64,000 nucleotides of DNA from Euphorbia lathyris (GCF_963576675.1 NC_088915.1:30285501-30349500), one strand, 5' to 3'; counted from the stretch's first letter, positions 35,145 through 47,464 are shown. A program made the numbers and translations. Notes: generated from the letters alone by a model not told the origin.

Positions 35145-35279
35145 ACCACATACAGCCTAAGGTTAATTAATTAAACCCAGTCAGTCAGCATCATCATAAA
35201 TCATAAAGGAATCAAAGTAAATTTAAGAAAAAAGTGATTGAATTATACACACCTTGCTCCTGGAAGTAAGGATTTCAGT
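35145..35279. other. Cyclin remnant and tandem-duplication junction
   Basis: Exon piece 35145-35156, intron, then 35253-35279 from the next exon. Identity with the intact gene stops after GGATTTCAGT at 35279. Three bases (TGG) later the first bases of the duplicated unit begin (35283). The short filler and lack of long homology suggest end joining rather than crossover between repeats. Confidence 0.9.
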
Positions 35280-35849
35280 TGGTGGTAATCTTAACAGCTC
35301 TGGTTCTTATGCAGCAAATCAATTGTTTACAAATCCGAATAATCTCTTATTCCATAAAAGGAATGGCTTTATTATTATATTTCTCTAAATAGCTGAAAAT
35401 ATATATTTTAAATTTTTAATCTATTATTCTATTTGACATTTTAACACATTAAGTTTCAATCTTACATGAGAAAAGTGACCCATAAATTTCATAATAAAAT
35501 GTAGGAGATAAGTGACTCAAGTTTTACGGTAAAAATGAGAGGTAATTAATTTTAACATAAAAAAATTTATAAATTTAATCTATGTCTGTTCGATTAATTA
35601 ATAATCATATCTATTTATAACATTGAATAATTAAGATTATTACCTATTACTGAACTGTGTTGAGCATTTGGAGCTATTACTAATTCAAATTTTATGTTTG
35701 AAAGCATGATGTGCAATGCTTATAATTTCCGCCGTTAGATACAAAAGATATTGTGTTTGCATCTCGTGAAATGTTCATCTAGAACAAATCAAACCTATCT
35801 AGGATCCCAAAACTTAAAAAAACCTAATGTCGTAGTCATCATGAAACCA

Positions 35850-36262
35850 ACCATCAAATTTGGTTTTTTGTTTGTTCATATTTTCGTATTTTTTGCGTTT
35901 CTGTTTCTTCGTGCTGTTGCGGTTTTCACGTTTGTGTTTTTCGTTTTTTTTGGGTTAATGCATTTCCGTTTTTTGCACGTTTTTGTATTTTTCTCATTTT
36001 GTCACTTTTTCGTGTTATTCACGTTTTCATGTTATTTTTTTACGTTTTTCACATTTTCATGTTAATCGCCTTTTTCACTTTTTTTTGTGTGTTTGCATTT
36101 TTTCATGTTTTTGTATTTTTCGTGTTTTTCATGTTTTCTTTTGTTTTTTCGTGTTTTTCACGTTTATTCATATTTTCGTGTTTTTGTGTTTTTTTTTTGT
36201 ATTTCATTATTTTCATATTTTCGTGTTTTTGTATTTTTTTATTTCATTATTTTATTATAAAC
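35850..36262 (+). repeat. T-rich low-complexity block, unit 2
   Basis: Counterpart of 9770-10180, with small differences in run lengths that change all the spurious ORFs. Confidence 0.85.
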
Positions 36263-37282
36263 TTATCTCTTCTCTCCCCTTGCCAATGCTTTGAAATGGT
36301 CCTCTAACTCCTGGAATTTTGATGCATTCAGCGTTAATTTTTATAGCATGAGAGGAGGCTTCCAATTGGTTGGTCTTTTAGGTAATATTAGGGTTAGCAT
36401 ACTCCTTGGAATAGAATCCCTGCAATTATATCATGTCCACAGGCACGGGATATGAAGTGGCTATAAAAAGGCTTCTTAATTCAGAGGGTCTAATTTCAAA
36501 ATATTATTGTCCTAATGAGATATACATTTGTCAAACTCAAGATTGTTGAGGCAATTGGGTCTGTCGTGTCAACTCAATCTCGTTTTCAAAGGTATCATTG
36601 GTTTTGAAAGCTAATGGGGCCATTTGACACATGTTATTTTCTTAGTAAAGTGGGCGGATCCAATCTAAAGCTTTCATTAAGGGTGTTAACGAGCCGGATC
36701 GATACCAAATTTAGACGAGCTCAGTATTGACTCGTAAATTTAGACTTGGTTAAAATTAATGACATTTTTTAATTAACGAAAGAAATATTAAAACTTTTAG
36801 TATAAAAGAAAGCTGAAAATCCAACAGCAATAAAAAAGCTTGTAAAGTGGAATTTTCTTACTAGTAACGTCACCTTATTATATATATATAAAAAATAAAT
36901 TAACCCTAATTTGACATGCGACACTTTTTTGGTGGACTCTTTCAATCTCAAATTACAAATTCAACTGTCCAACTGAATTCCATTTTAGATTGAATTGATC
37001 CTACCATAAGGGATTAATCAATAAAAAATAAATTGATCAGGACCAAATACATCACATTTTAGTTTTTTTCGGATGCTTTTTTCATTTTTTGGGCACTATT
37101 AAGTGAATTTGAGTTCTCTAAAAGTGAGCTTATTGTATTTCTTCAACTATTAATTATTTAATTAGGTCAAAAACTAAAATTATTGGTTGAAATTCATTAA
37201 TTAGGTAAAAAAGAGTTGCTCAAAATAATTCATAAAAAACGTTAAAAGCGCGTGAAAATTAATAAATCGCATTTTCGAGACC
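36263..37282. other. Duplicated spacer without a gene, unit 2
   Basis: Matches about 10181-11203. Small changes break the ORFs seen in unit 1, for example TGTGGAGG to TGTTGAGG near 36545. Confidence 0.55.
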
Positions 37283-38155
37283 GAGAAATTATAGTATACG
37301 CATGGCCAGGAATTTTCACATGCACCTTAATGAGCAAGTGAATTTGCTCATAACGGTGAATGAGCAAATTCTACATGCTCATTAAGGTGCATGTGATCAA
37401 AACTGATGGCATGGAATACCATATCAAATTCATATGTGGTATGCCATAACTAATAAAATTAAGACATGTGTTAAATTTTTTTTGATAAATAATAAAAAAT
37501 AATTAATTAATTTCTCTGTTGTCCTTCTCCCGCCAAACACATATCTACCCTTCCGATCGAGTCTGGCGCATCCGCAACCTCCGTCGCCGACCACCATCAC
37601 TGGATGGAAGAGCCGCCTTCCTGCGTGAATGCCTTAAATCGATTGAGCAGAGACCTTGCTGTAACTATGAGATTCAAATTTCAATCGGACCTTTCTATTG
37701 CTGTAACTATGAGATCCAAATTTTTGATGGTGGCTGACGGAAAACTTGACTGCAGCCTTTCTTACCATTTTTGTTATCATTAAACTCCATTAATCCTTCT
37801 TATCCAATGTTTGTCATGTTGTATCTTGTTTTTATAATTTAGTTAATCATCATCTTCTTTTTATCTTGTTTATAAATTAGAAACAAATTGGAGGTCTGCT
37901 CCATGATTTACAGCAGCAAATGTTTGACAGCCGCTTTTCCGTCACGGTGATGGTGTTCTACGACTGAGATGGCGGTGGTCGGTGACAGATATGGTGGTGG
38001 TCGGCCGAAAAGGGAACGATAGTTATATTCTGGGAGAGAGATGAGAAATAAGAAAAATTATTTATTTATTAATTAACACATGTCTTAATTTTATTGGTTA
38101 CGGCATACCACATATGAATTTGATGTGGTATGCCAGGCGTATACTATAATTTCTC
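37283..38155. mobile_element. Terminal-inverted-repeat element, unit 2 copy
   Basis: Same element as 11204-11966, here enlarged by the nested MITE at 37307-37405. Confidence 0.75.
37307..37405. mobile_element. 99-bp MITE nested in the inverted-repeat element
   Basis: Starts CAGGAATTTTCACATGCACC and ends GGTGCATGTGATCAAAACTG, so the ends are inverted repeats (CAG...CTG), and most of the element folds into one stem. ATGGC flanks it on both sides (37302-37306, 37406-37410). It is absent from unit 1. No coding capacity. Confidence 0.75.
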
Positions 38156-40294
38156 CTCTAAACGATGGAATTCAGCCGAAAAAGGCGGGACCCATGGCAA
38201 AGCCGTGAGATTTGACTGTTGGCCCTTTTGCAATCGAAATAGGGTTAAAAAACAAACTTTGCAAATTACTTAAAATTTTCAAATTAACTAAACTACAAAT
38301 CTTGTTTGATTATTTAATTGTAAATTTCACAAAACACAAAATTCGTGTTTGTAAACTTTTAAACCACATGCAATGCATTTTCAAATCGATCAAATTACAA
38401 GATTTGTTTTTGTACTGTTCCCTATTCAAAATGTATATTAACAATAAAACTTCATTCATTTCAAATTCTAACACAAAAAAAATTACCAAAAAAAATTGAT
38501 TTACTAATAATCTGCTTTATTATTTTATAAAAGAAAAACCGGAAGAAATTATAAACAAACGAAAAACAATAAAATAACATTAATTAGCAATATGCAGTTA
38601 TATATTGGGAATGTGGACCCACCTTGTAGTATGGATATAAACCGATAGCTTGGTTTTCAGATCTAAGTTTGTACTCAATCTCGTAATCATAACATTGAGC
38701 TTCGACTAGACTGGTAATTATTGGGAAAGGGTGAGAGAAAGTAGTAATAATAGTGTAGTGGGTCCATTGATTTACAATCGTATGGAATTTAATTGGGTAT
38801 TACAGATTTTTCATGCAAAATCTTTTGACTATAATTTGATGGCATATTTGTGTATGTATGTATAGGGGAATAAACCCTAAAATGAAACCTAAACCCTAAT
38901 TTTGAGACTTGACATTTTTTTTATCTAATTATTTTGATCTCGAATTAACTTTAATTAAAGTGTTCAACCAAATTTGATTTTGGATTGAATTGATCCTACT
39001 ATATATTTAGGGGATTAATCAATAAAGAATAAATTTATTCAAACCCAAATATATAACTCCATGTTTTAAGGATTTTTAGACCCAAATAAATTTATTCCAG
39101 TATGAATAGCTTCTTTTCTTTTGTTGATGAAAAAAGGAGAGCATATGGTGAATGTCGTGATCTGGCAAATCACTGATTCGATCTTATTTATTTTCACCGT
39201 TTTGCTTTCAATTTCCTCAGATCGATATGATGTGGAGATGAAATCGGTAGCAAATAAAATATCGAGAAGAAAATCAAAAGAGAGCGGCGCAGACGGATTG
39301 GAAGAGATGGAAAAACCTAAAGGGAGCAGAAAGTTGAAGAAGATGGAATGGAATCTATGTCGTTTTCTTTGAGGGGTTGTAGACGCACGCTGGATTGAAA
39401 CTGCATCCTTTTGCTGAGTGAGTGTGGACTGTAAAACAAAAGGGCATAATTGTCAATCCAAACTTTGTCAATCGGTGTGGACTTACCAATTTTGCATTAA
39501 CTTCATTGCTTTTAGACTGGAATCAAAGGTCAACACGTTTTCTTTTTTTCGCGTTTGTTCACATTTTTATTTTATTTTTTTATTTTTTTTTTTGCGTTTT
39601 GTCACATTTTCGTATTATTCAAGTTTCTCTTTGCCAAACCAAATTGCTTCCCTCTTGTCCTTAAACCTTAGATACAAGAACAATCTCCTTCGGTCTCACC
39701 TCCTTTCTGCATCACTGTTGCATTCTTGATGTTCTTAGCATCACGTTTCATGTTGTCAAACAATAAACTTTTAAAGTACTGCGTTTTAATCTAGTTGGGA
39801 TGTCCGGTTACTCTCTTCTCTGTTACTAAAAAAAACTACCATTTCAACCACTACTATACCACCATTTTTGGAATTGTTAATTCTTTTGCTCAATTAATCA
39901 ATTTTATTCTTTAATTAACATTTTTTCTTCCAATTGTATGTTCTATATTTTTTTTGAAAAACACGCAGCGTGTAGGAATTGGCTGCGAAAAATAAGGGGA
40001 CAACGGTTCTGATTAACGCACATTGTTAAAAGTTTACTTACTTAATAACCTTTTCTAATCCGTGATATTATAATGTACCAAATGAAAAAGTCAACAGCTT
40101 AAAAATGCTAATGTTTTTTTCCTTAATCTTCTTAAGAGGTTGTCAATTAATTAATTGTTGAATTAAATATGAGATAATTAATGTATTTCTAATTTGTAAT
40201 TAGAAACACAAATTAATTATAATTATGTGATTAAGATGAATTTTGACAGGTAGGAATTGATAGCAGACAGGTCCAGGACGCAAATTAATTTGTA
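38156..40294. other. Duplicated spacer without a gene, unit 2
   Basis: Matches 11967-14120, with a T-rich block near 39553-39600. No exon-like structure is visible. Confidence 0.55.
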
Positions 40295-40334
40295 GAGATA
40301 CAGTTTATGCAGTATTTTATTGAGATACAGTTTA

Positions 40335-40339
40335 TGAAA
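40335..40339. repeat. 5-bp target duplication (TGAAA) of Gypsy element 2, left
   Basis: Repeated at 46919-46923. The insertion splits the 26-bp tandem repeat that is continuous in unit 1 near 14160-14170. Confidence 0.9.
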
Positions 40340-41043
40340 TGATAACTTGTGGAAAAATCCTTGATCGGAGCACTTCCCTGTGAGGCGCCGTTGGGATCGG
40401 CCGGGGACACTCCGATGCCAAAGTCAGTAATATTTCTGAGAATAAACTGTAAGCACAAAAGTAGAGAATCAGTAAGTGTACCTTTGATCCTAGGAAGCTG
40501 GAGTACTTATATAGGTTTTTGTAACCTTCATCATTAATGGGGAAGCAGGTAGAGAGTCATGTCATTACTCATCTTTAATTGCTATTAATTCTCCATTAAT
40601 CCCAGCATTTAGCATTGAAACCCTCAGAGTTGAGGTATTCGAACAGTCAAGTCTTTATTCCCCTTTAATGGCTATTAATTGCTGTTTAATTGTATTTATT
40701 CCCATTCATGGATGGTAATAAAGGCACCTTTTGGTATTCTTAGATCTGTCAAGGCGTATGTACGCTCTCCTTGAGAGCTATGGCGGGTCTCCACTACTCG
40801 CTCTCATCGGACGTATCTCGTTATGGCGTATTTCGCCATGGTCCACGTGGTGTGGTATAATGCTAGAAACTCCTTCATTTTCTTTATTATTTACATATTC
40901 ACCCCTGCATTGATCCTGCAATAATTGTCATTAATTCCACATTAATCATGCACAAATATCTCTTTTAGAAGGAATAACGGTTTGCCATTATTTATATTAA
41001 TTTTTCCTTATTCCTTATTCAAGAATAATTTGGGTTGTTATCA
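40340..41043 (-). repeat. 3' LTR of Gypsy element 2
   Basis: 704 bp, minus-strand orientation, with TGATAAC at the plus-strand left end and GTTATCA at the right. Confidence 0.93.
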
Positions 41044-41571
41044 GAAGCCCCCCCTAAAGGTGTAAAAAGCTCTTTAGGGTTGTCTAAATGGTGTTTTATT
41101 TTTCTATCTTGGAGGAAAGTGGACCCGCCCTTGATGGGGGATCATATATGGAAATGATGCGCTTTTAGGGGCTTCCTTATGCGGGAACTTATGAACAAGA
41201 TCCGCCCTATGTGGGATCACATATGGATATGATGCACTTTTAGGGGCTTTTGCTTCCTTATGGATAGGTGGCCAACCGTATCCATTGTTAGCCTCTAGGG
41301 GCTTCTTGAGAGTTATATTTCTTTTAGAAAGGGAATAACCCGCCCTTTATGGGACCATTTGTTCCTACCGCATAGGATTATGATTTGCCTTAGATTTCTT
41401 TTCTTCAGTTTTGCCATATTGAGGAGAATGACCCGCCCTTAGGGATCAGTAAGAATGATCGGCCATTTAGGGACTTTTGTGCATTTTGTGGGGGCATTTG
41501 GTCACTCTAGGCATTTGCCTTTGTAGCCTTTACTCATTTTCCAAAGTGTTTTTACTTTGCATTTGTGAAGG

Positions 41572-41800
41572 CGAGACTTCATTGCTTTGATGAAGATGAG
41601 GCTTCATTATCTTTGATGAACACGAGGCTTCATTGTTTGGAGATGAAGACAAGGCTTCATTATTTGGAGATGAAGTCGAGGCTTCATTATTTGGATGAAG
41701 ACGAGGCTTCATTATTTGGATGAAGACGAGGCTTCATTACTTGGATGAAGACGAGGCTTCATTACTTGGATGAAGACGAGGCTTCGTTGTTGGATGAACC
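41572..41800 (-). repeat. Minisatellite, about 10 copies
   Basis: Same unit as 27971-28496 on the opposite strand (core GATGAAGACGAGGCTTCAT). Half as many copies. Confidence 0.85.
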
Positions 41801-41919
41801 CTTTTCTTTCCAGAACTATTTTTACTAATGCATTATATCTTTTAGCAAGTAACTTTTTAGAATCTGGTTTAGGATTTCTCCGATTGTTTAGGGTAGGTGG
41901 CCAGCCGTACCCCAATGTG

Positions 41920-42380
41920 TGAACCTTTGTGAAGGTTAGAAGCTTTTATTCCTGGTGAGGAAGTTAAGCTGCCTTAGGCGATCGATTTGCTTCCTATCTT
42001 TGAGGTGAATCGATCCGCCACTAGGTCTTGAGACTCTTCTTTGGGAAGAGTATTTGAGAGTGTAAAGTTCTCACGTCTGAGAAATGTTTTAACTCTTGTC
42101 TCTGACGACGATCAATTGTTTCCTATCTTTGAGGTAGATCGATCCGCCGCTGAGATTATTGTTCTCCTATCTTTGAGGAGAAAGTTTAGGGTGTAATTTT
42201 CTCATGTTTGAGATAATTTTAACCTGCTTTTGATGGTGACCAATATTGTTCCTGTCTTTGAGGAGAAAGTTGCTCCTGAGGGTCTGTGCTTCTTATCTTT
42301 GTGGAAAGGGGATCCGCCCGTGATGGGGATCAATTGTCCTATCTTTGAGGTAATTGATCCGTCTGTGGAACTTTTCATTC
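41920..42380 (-). repeat. Degenerate TCCTATCTTTGAGG repeats
   Basis: Counterpart of 27000-27840 in the sister element; loose repeats with GATCCGCC words. Non-coding. Confidence 0.7.
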
Positions 42381-42624
42381 GCCAGCCACTGGGCGTATAT
42401 CAGGAATAAAAGCTAGGCAAATGAATATAAGAAGTATGGCGAGAAAGAATAAATTATAAAATATAGGATACTATAACAGTTTAATGCACATATAAGAATA
42501 CGTAAACATACTGATTTTTAGGCCTATGGTTCCGTCTTTTCTGAGCAACTAGAACCGCATCCTGAATGATGTTTAACTTATGAGTAATCACATCTGGGCT
42601 TACTCCTGTGGGGATCTCATTCTC

Positions 42625-43206
42625 CTATGCAAATAGGCTTTCAAACTCAATGAGAACTTTCGTAACATCCTCCTTGATCTCGGGTTTTAATCCTTTGGCG
42701 ATCCGCACCCACTTTCCATCAGCAATAAGGAGTGTTTCTGTGTCGCCCAAAGCTGTAGTGACAAGTTCATCTTCCTCACCCTCGTCATCTTTGAATTGTG
42801 GGCGGATCGATAACGACGCCGAGTAGGTCTCTTGAACCGCCTTTTGGTTCCCGCTAATCATTATTCCTCCTTTGCTGGTGGGAATGTACATTGCCATACG
42901 ACGGATGGAAATTAGGGCTGCAACCTCTGAGATGAACGGCCGCCTAAGAATGATGTTATAAGCTGATTGTCCATTCATAATAGAGAACTCCAGATCACCA
43001 ATCCACGCTTGATCATCATCCGCCAGCTTGCATTCCAAAGTTACCTGGTCCTTGGTCCGGATAGTGTGATCTGTCACTCCCATGATGTCAACAATGGTTG
43101 TTTCTATTTGGATCGGATCAACCTTTAGTTTGGTGAATGCACCTATGGTGATGACATTGCAAGAACTGCCTGTGTCTACCATTACTCGCTTCATTTCATC
43201 TCCCAT
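42625..43206 (-). pseudogene. Gypsy aspartic protease and start of reverse transcriptase
   Basis: 193 open codons. The protease active site is VMVDTGSSCNVI near residue 9, followed by the flap and core region (GMTDHTI-like, then GQSAYNIILRRPFI), then a linker and an acidic segment. Next comes IKEDVTKVLIEFESLFA, the usual lead-in to a Gypsy reverse transcriptase, which continues past a stop to about 42530 (KLNIIQDAVLVAQKRRN) and then breaks off. The protease would process the gag-pol polyprotein. With the rest of pol missing downstream, this cannot support movement alone. Confidence 0.85.
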
Positions 43207-43849
43207 CCTTCAATTGTCAACGCATCTGTATGTGGAGAGATTACTGAACCTGTTTCTGCAAAAGGGGCAATTGAGGGATGTTTTATCCAGAACGGATATT
43301 TTTGCTTTTTCCACGGGTGGCTGATACACTGGTCCATCTGCTATGACATTAATGACACTTTTGAATTTCTTTTTGGGATCTGTCTTCTACTTGTCGTCTT
43401 GTTATTTGTTATTTTGGACAAAGCTATCTAGTTTGCCAGCTCCCAGCAAGCTTCAGTGTGGTGGCCAACCTGTAGTACGCTTTGGCGTTTCTTCCAACGG
43501 TTACATGCTCCCCTCCTTTGGGTTCGGGATATGTAATGTCCCGCTTATATTGATTCTTTTCTTTTATATTGTGGCAAGTTGGAAGCTTTAATCATTTTTT
43601 TCGCCTCGTACCCCATGATTCGCGCTGTGAATGGCGAATTCCTGTTAACTGGATGGCGTATCTTTCTGCATTGTTCTCTTATCTATCCAGAGCGGCATGC
43701 ACTCGCCTTTCAATCTCATCATTCGTGTGTTCAATGTTGAATCATGATGGTGAAGCCGGCTCTTGATCTTGATTTTGATCATGTTGAGGTTATGCTTGGA
43801 GCTATGGTTTAACGTGGATGGATGTTGTCACAATCGTGGGAGCCATTTT

Positions 43850-44420
43850 ATCTAGCTTCGAATATCTTATCCCCGCATCCTTCAACATTTTGCTAACATA
43901 ATAGATGGAGAACTGCTGACCTTTTTCTTCTTGAATAACCACGGTGCACATAACTTTATCCATGACAGATTGATACAAATGCAGGTCTCCCCTTCAGATT
44001 GGTCTGCTCATCAAGGGTGGTTCTGCTAGGAATTGTTTTATACCTTGATATATATTTGTTGACAATCTTTCTAGTACGATGATCCGCCCGTTCAACCTCT
44101 GGATCTTTCTCACCCATAGTGGGGCTTTCATTTAGGCGCTCTTTTCACCTTTTTCCTCGCATGGCTTTTATTTAGGCGCTCTTTTCACCTTTTTCCTCGC
44201 AGGGCTTTTTACTTTATCTGGATTTGCTCTAACTCCTTTTTTGCTAATGACATAGTCAAGGAATTTTTCTGAAGTGACTCTGAATATACACTTCTCTGGA
44301 TTGAGCTTTATTTTTCATGCTAGTGTTTGGCACTGGTTGCATTATTAGCAATTCCCTTGTACCTGTGGGTTGGCACTGAAAGAACTCCAGAAGTGGGGCA
44401 TACCCTGTCCATTATTAAAA
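43850..44420 (-). pseudogene. Reverse transcriptase end and RNase H remnant (Gypsy element 2)
   Basis: Minus-strand translation with frame changes shows NPEKCIFRVTSEKFLDYVI, then KKGVRANPDKVK, and SIYYVSKMLKDAGIRYSKL. These are the thumb/connection and RNase H start of Gypsy pol. It lies 5' of the gag-protease remnant, as in the sister element. Confidence 0.78.
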
Positions 44421-44429
44421 GATTGTGGT

Positions 44430-46215
44430 AAGGCATAAAAGCTATATTCACTTACCTTAGGGATCAGTGGCTTGATCCACGGAACATACTTCATAGCAAA
44501 AGACTGTTTGCATTGACCTTGTTGGCAAATATCATGTATAATGCAATGTCTCTTTATGGAATTTTTAGTTCATCTTGGAATCAACTTAATAATTCCTTCA
44601 CGTTGGTCCCTGACTCTAGAATGAGCTTAGTCAAAGGATAAAACCGAGTAAATATTATATGTCAAACAAATTCATAATAGAATTTTAATCGTGATTGTTT
44701 TAATAATAATATCACGTATAACGGTCATAACCATAAAGATTGCTACTGCACATGAATATCATAATGAATTCTTAATAAATAACCATAATGAGAATGGTTT
44801 AAGAATAATGTCCTTTTGTATTTCAATGCGCATTAATATCCAAGATATCATATTTATTTTAAACGTCATAAAAGTTATGACATTCTATATTGGGTAAGAT
44901 ATCTTACATAGTTCCTATTTACTTGCAATTAATATTGTGCATCCATACATTAATGGTATTCAAAGATCATTAAAGCCTCATTTGAATGAGGTGTAATTAA
45001 AGAAAGGTAAGTGATGATTTAATAATATAGTTATATATAAAATTACTCTTATATCATTTCATTTGTATGAATAAAATAAAAGAGAAAGGGTAATTTTGGA
45101 AGAAAAATACATGTACCATGATTCTCCTCTAATTTGGAGTGTAAGGAAAATTACTCAAAATCCACTCTCACCCACCTTCACATACAATCCTCCAATCTTT
45201 AAGGAATTCTCATGTATATCCTAAGAATTTTGCATAAATTAATGTTCTGATCCGAAACCGACACTTGCACTATTTTGTAGTTAGCTCAGGACATGAAAGT
45301 TTTGTTTATCCAATTTGGCAATTCATCAGCCCATAATGGCCTTAATAGTTAGGGACAATTACAGGATAATTACAAATAGACTCAATATTTTCAAGTCTCT
45401 TGTGTTGGTAACAGAAATTCTAACAATGTCAAATAAACAGTTTTTATATGAATAGACACATCCTTGTAAAAAAGGGAATGAAATAACTGTTTGACAAAAC
45501 AATATTAAAAAATATGAATTTTTGATATTAAAAGTACTATATAGGAGAAAAGTCATATATAGATGGTGAATTGTACAAGGAAAAACCAAATATGATTTTT
45601 TTGTAATTTCTTCTAATAGTTATATGCATGTTCATCCAAAAGACCGACCAGATCTAAATCATTTGTAATTACATGAGCCCTTTTATGATATTTTAATATC
45701 AAATGACAAAATCACATTGAATGGATGATTTTTTTTGTAAATCCTAAGATTACGGGTCTTATACATGCGTTTGTACTAATTCAATGATAATATCATATTG
45801 CACTTGTCATGCATAAAAATATGAGGGCATAGTAAGCATGCAAGATTTAATGAAAGATTTGTGTCTATGACTTCATCTTTCACAGTTTATTAGATTTATC
45901 ATAATAACATGTAATGATATTCATAGTACTTTATAAGAGTGAGGGATCTCAATTTTCTTTAATTAAAAATGGAATAAGAAAAAGGGAGGAAACTTATCTT
46001 TTTCATCATAAAATTCCAGATTTAATGTAGAAAACTCTTTCCCACCAATATATGGAGAACTGTATCTTTGGATAGATTTGTTATACTGATTGAGCCAAAG
46101 TTTGAGATTGTGATTTCTATTATGTTGACTCCATTGTTTTGTTCTTTGTGAAACTCTATACAATCAAGATTTTGTGATCTTCTGTTTGTTAGAGATCCAC
46201 GTTCATCGCACCAAT
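44430..46215 (-). other. Leader and AT-rich interior of Gypsy element 2
   Basis: Non-coding apart from a short gag-like start near 46130. Matches 23305-25030 of the sister element. Confidence 0.6.
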
Positions 46216-46918
46216 TGATAACTTGTGGAAAAATCCTTGATCGGAGCACTTCCCTGTGAGGCGCCGTTGGGATCGGCCGGGGACACTCCGATGCCAAAGT
46301 CAGTAATATTTCTGAGAATAAACTGTAAGCACAAAAGTAGAGAATCAGTAAGTGTACCTTTGATCCTAGGAAGCTGAGGTATTTATATAGGTTTCTGTAA
46401 CCTTCATCATTAATGGGGAAGCAGGTAGAGAGTCATGTCATTACTCATCTTTAATTGCTATTAATTCTCCATTAATCCCAGCATTTAGCATTGAAACCCT
46501 CAGAGTTAAGGTATTCGAACAGTCAAGTCTTTATTCCCCTTTAATGGCTATTAATTGCCGTTTAATTGTATTTATTCCCATTCATGGATGGTAATAAATG
46601 CGCCTTTTGGTATTCTTAGATCCGTCAAGGCGTATGTACGCTCTCCTTGAGAGCTATGGCGGGTCTCCACTACTCGCTCTCATCGGACGTATCTTGTTAT
46701 GGCGTATTTCGCCATGGTCCACGTGGTGTGGCATAAGCTAGAAACTCCTTCATTTTCTTCATTATTTACATATTCACCCATGCATTGATCCTGCAATAAT
46801 TGTCATTAATTCCACATTAATCATGCACAAATATCTCTTTTAGAAGGAATAACGGTTTGCCATTATTTATATTAATTTTCCCTTATTCCTTATTCAAGAA
46901 TAATTTGGGTTGTTATCA
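46216..46918 (-). repeat. 5' LTR of Gypsy element 2
   Basis: 703 bp. Differs from the 3' LTR at roughly fifteen sites by eye. TGAAA follows at 46919. Confidence 0.93.
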
Positions 46919-46923
46919 TGAAA

Positions 46924-47294
46924 TATTTATTGAGATACAGTTTATGAAGTATTTATCGAATACGATTTATGAAGTACTCATCGAAATACGGGTTATGAAG
47001 TAGTTATTGATTTACGGTTGATTTGAGTAAATGGTTAATCGCAAACATATTTATTATGTATAGTTGAGATTTTAAACAAATAAAATATATATAGCTATTT
47101 TGGATATGAGTTTTATATTAAGTGTTTTGATACAGTGATTTACGTTTTGACTATGTGTGGTATTTTGAGAAATGATAGCTATTTTAAATTGCATATTTAG
47201 TTAAAGATACTATTTTGAGTATTTTATTATGGTTTAATCCATAAAAAGATCATTTTTAAGAATATAAATTTTATGTGATGCATTTTGAGAATTT

Positions 47295-47298
<4 letters not shown>
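46924..47298. other. Remainder of 26-bp repeat and relic LTR-like sequence, unit 2
   Basis: Continues the backbone interrupted by Gypsy element 2 and matches 14167-14537. No gene. Confidence 0.6.
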
Positions 47299-47343
<45 letters not shown>

Positions 47344-47346
<3 letters not shown>

Positions 47347-47402
47347 TGAGAGATCAGGTGTGACACATTGCTTATGGTGTGACAAAGCTTATTGTGTGAC
47401 AA
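47344..47402 (+). repeat. Left terminal inverted repeat of the 12-kb MULE
   Basis: Three GTGTGACA(A/C) words at 47358, 47377 and 47394 (17-19 bp apart). Pairs with about 59279-59335. AGCTTATTGTGTGACA is shared by both ends. Confidence 0.85.
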
Positions 47403-47464
47403 CAGTGGCTTTTTAGTAATTGTGTAAAAAATGGAGGGGTATATTTGTAATTTTTCGCGCTTAG

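Larger units (their letters stand above)
9202..35279 (+). repeat. Tandem duplication, unit 1
   Basis: Direct duplicate of 35283-63278. The backbone starts with TGGTAATCTTAACAGCTCTGG and ends inside the cyclin exon with GGATTTCAGT. Shared backbone pieces in order: T-rich block, inverted-repeat element, 26-bp tandem repeat, TA microsatellite, relic LTR-like sequence, 111-codon ORF, LINE ORF1 relic, cyclin 3' exons. Unit-specific insertions are a MULE at 14587, a LINE at 17294 and a Gypsy element at 22602. Differences from unit 2 are about 1-2 per cent where compared by eye. Confidence 0.93.
21407..35279 (-). pseudogene. CYCB1: Cyclin B1 pseudogene: N-terminally truncated and split by a Gypsy element
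   Basis: Duplicate of the gene at 61958-63698. Exons on the minus strand: 35253-35279 (only the last codons of the second visible exon), 35145-35156 plus 22483-22601 (one exon cut by the retrotransposon at 22602-35144), 22146-22394, 21897-22058, 21629-21810 and 21407-21554 (stop). The cyclin box is readable ([26 protein letters not shown]). The destruction box and most of the N-terminal region are absent because the duplication edge falls at 35279. One change in the cyclin box, PETL to PKTL, alters a residue that is Glu in the intact copy, which fits relaxed constraint. If it was ever expressed before the insertion, it would have lacked the degradation signal. Confidence 0.92.
40340..46918 (-). 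mobile_element. Gypsy-type LTR retrotransposon 2 (TGATAAC family), rearranged
   Basis: 6.58 kb on the minus strand, same family as 22602-35144. LTRs are 46216-46918 (5') and 40340-41043 (3'). The primer-binding-like sequence is just left of 46216 and the G-rich tract just right of 41043. Coding remnants, read on the minus strand, come in the same unusual order: reverse transcriptase end plus RNase H at about 44420-43850, then gag remnant, protease (43206-42625) and reverse transcriptase start (about 42600-42530). This copy keeps the longest intact protease frame of the two. It has no nested insertion. Confidence 0.93.
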
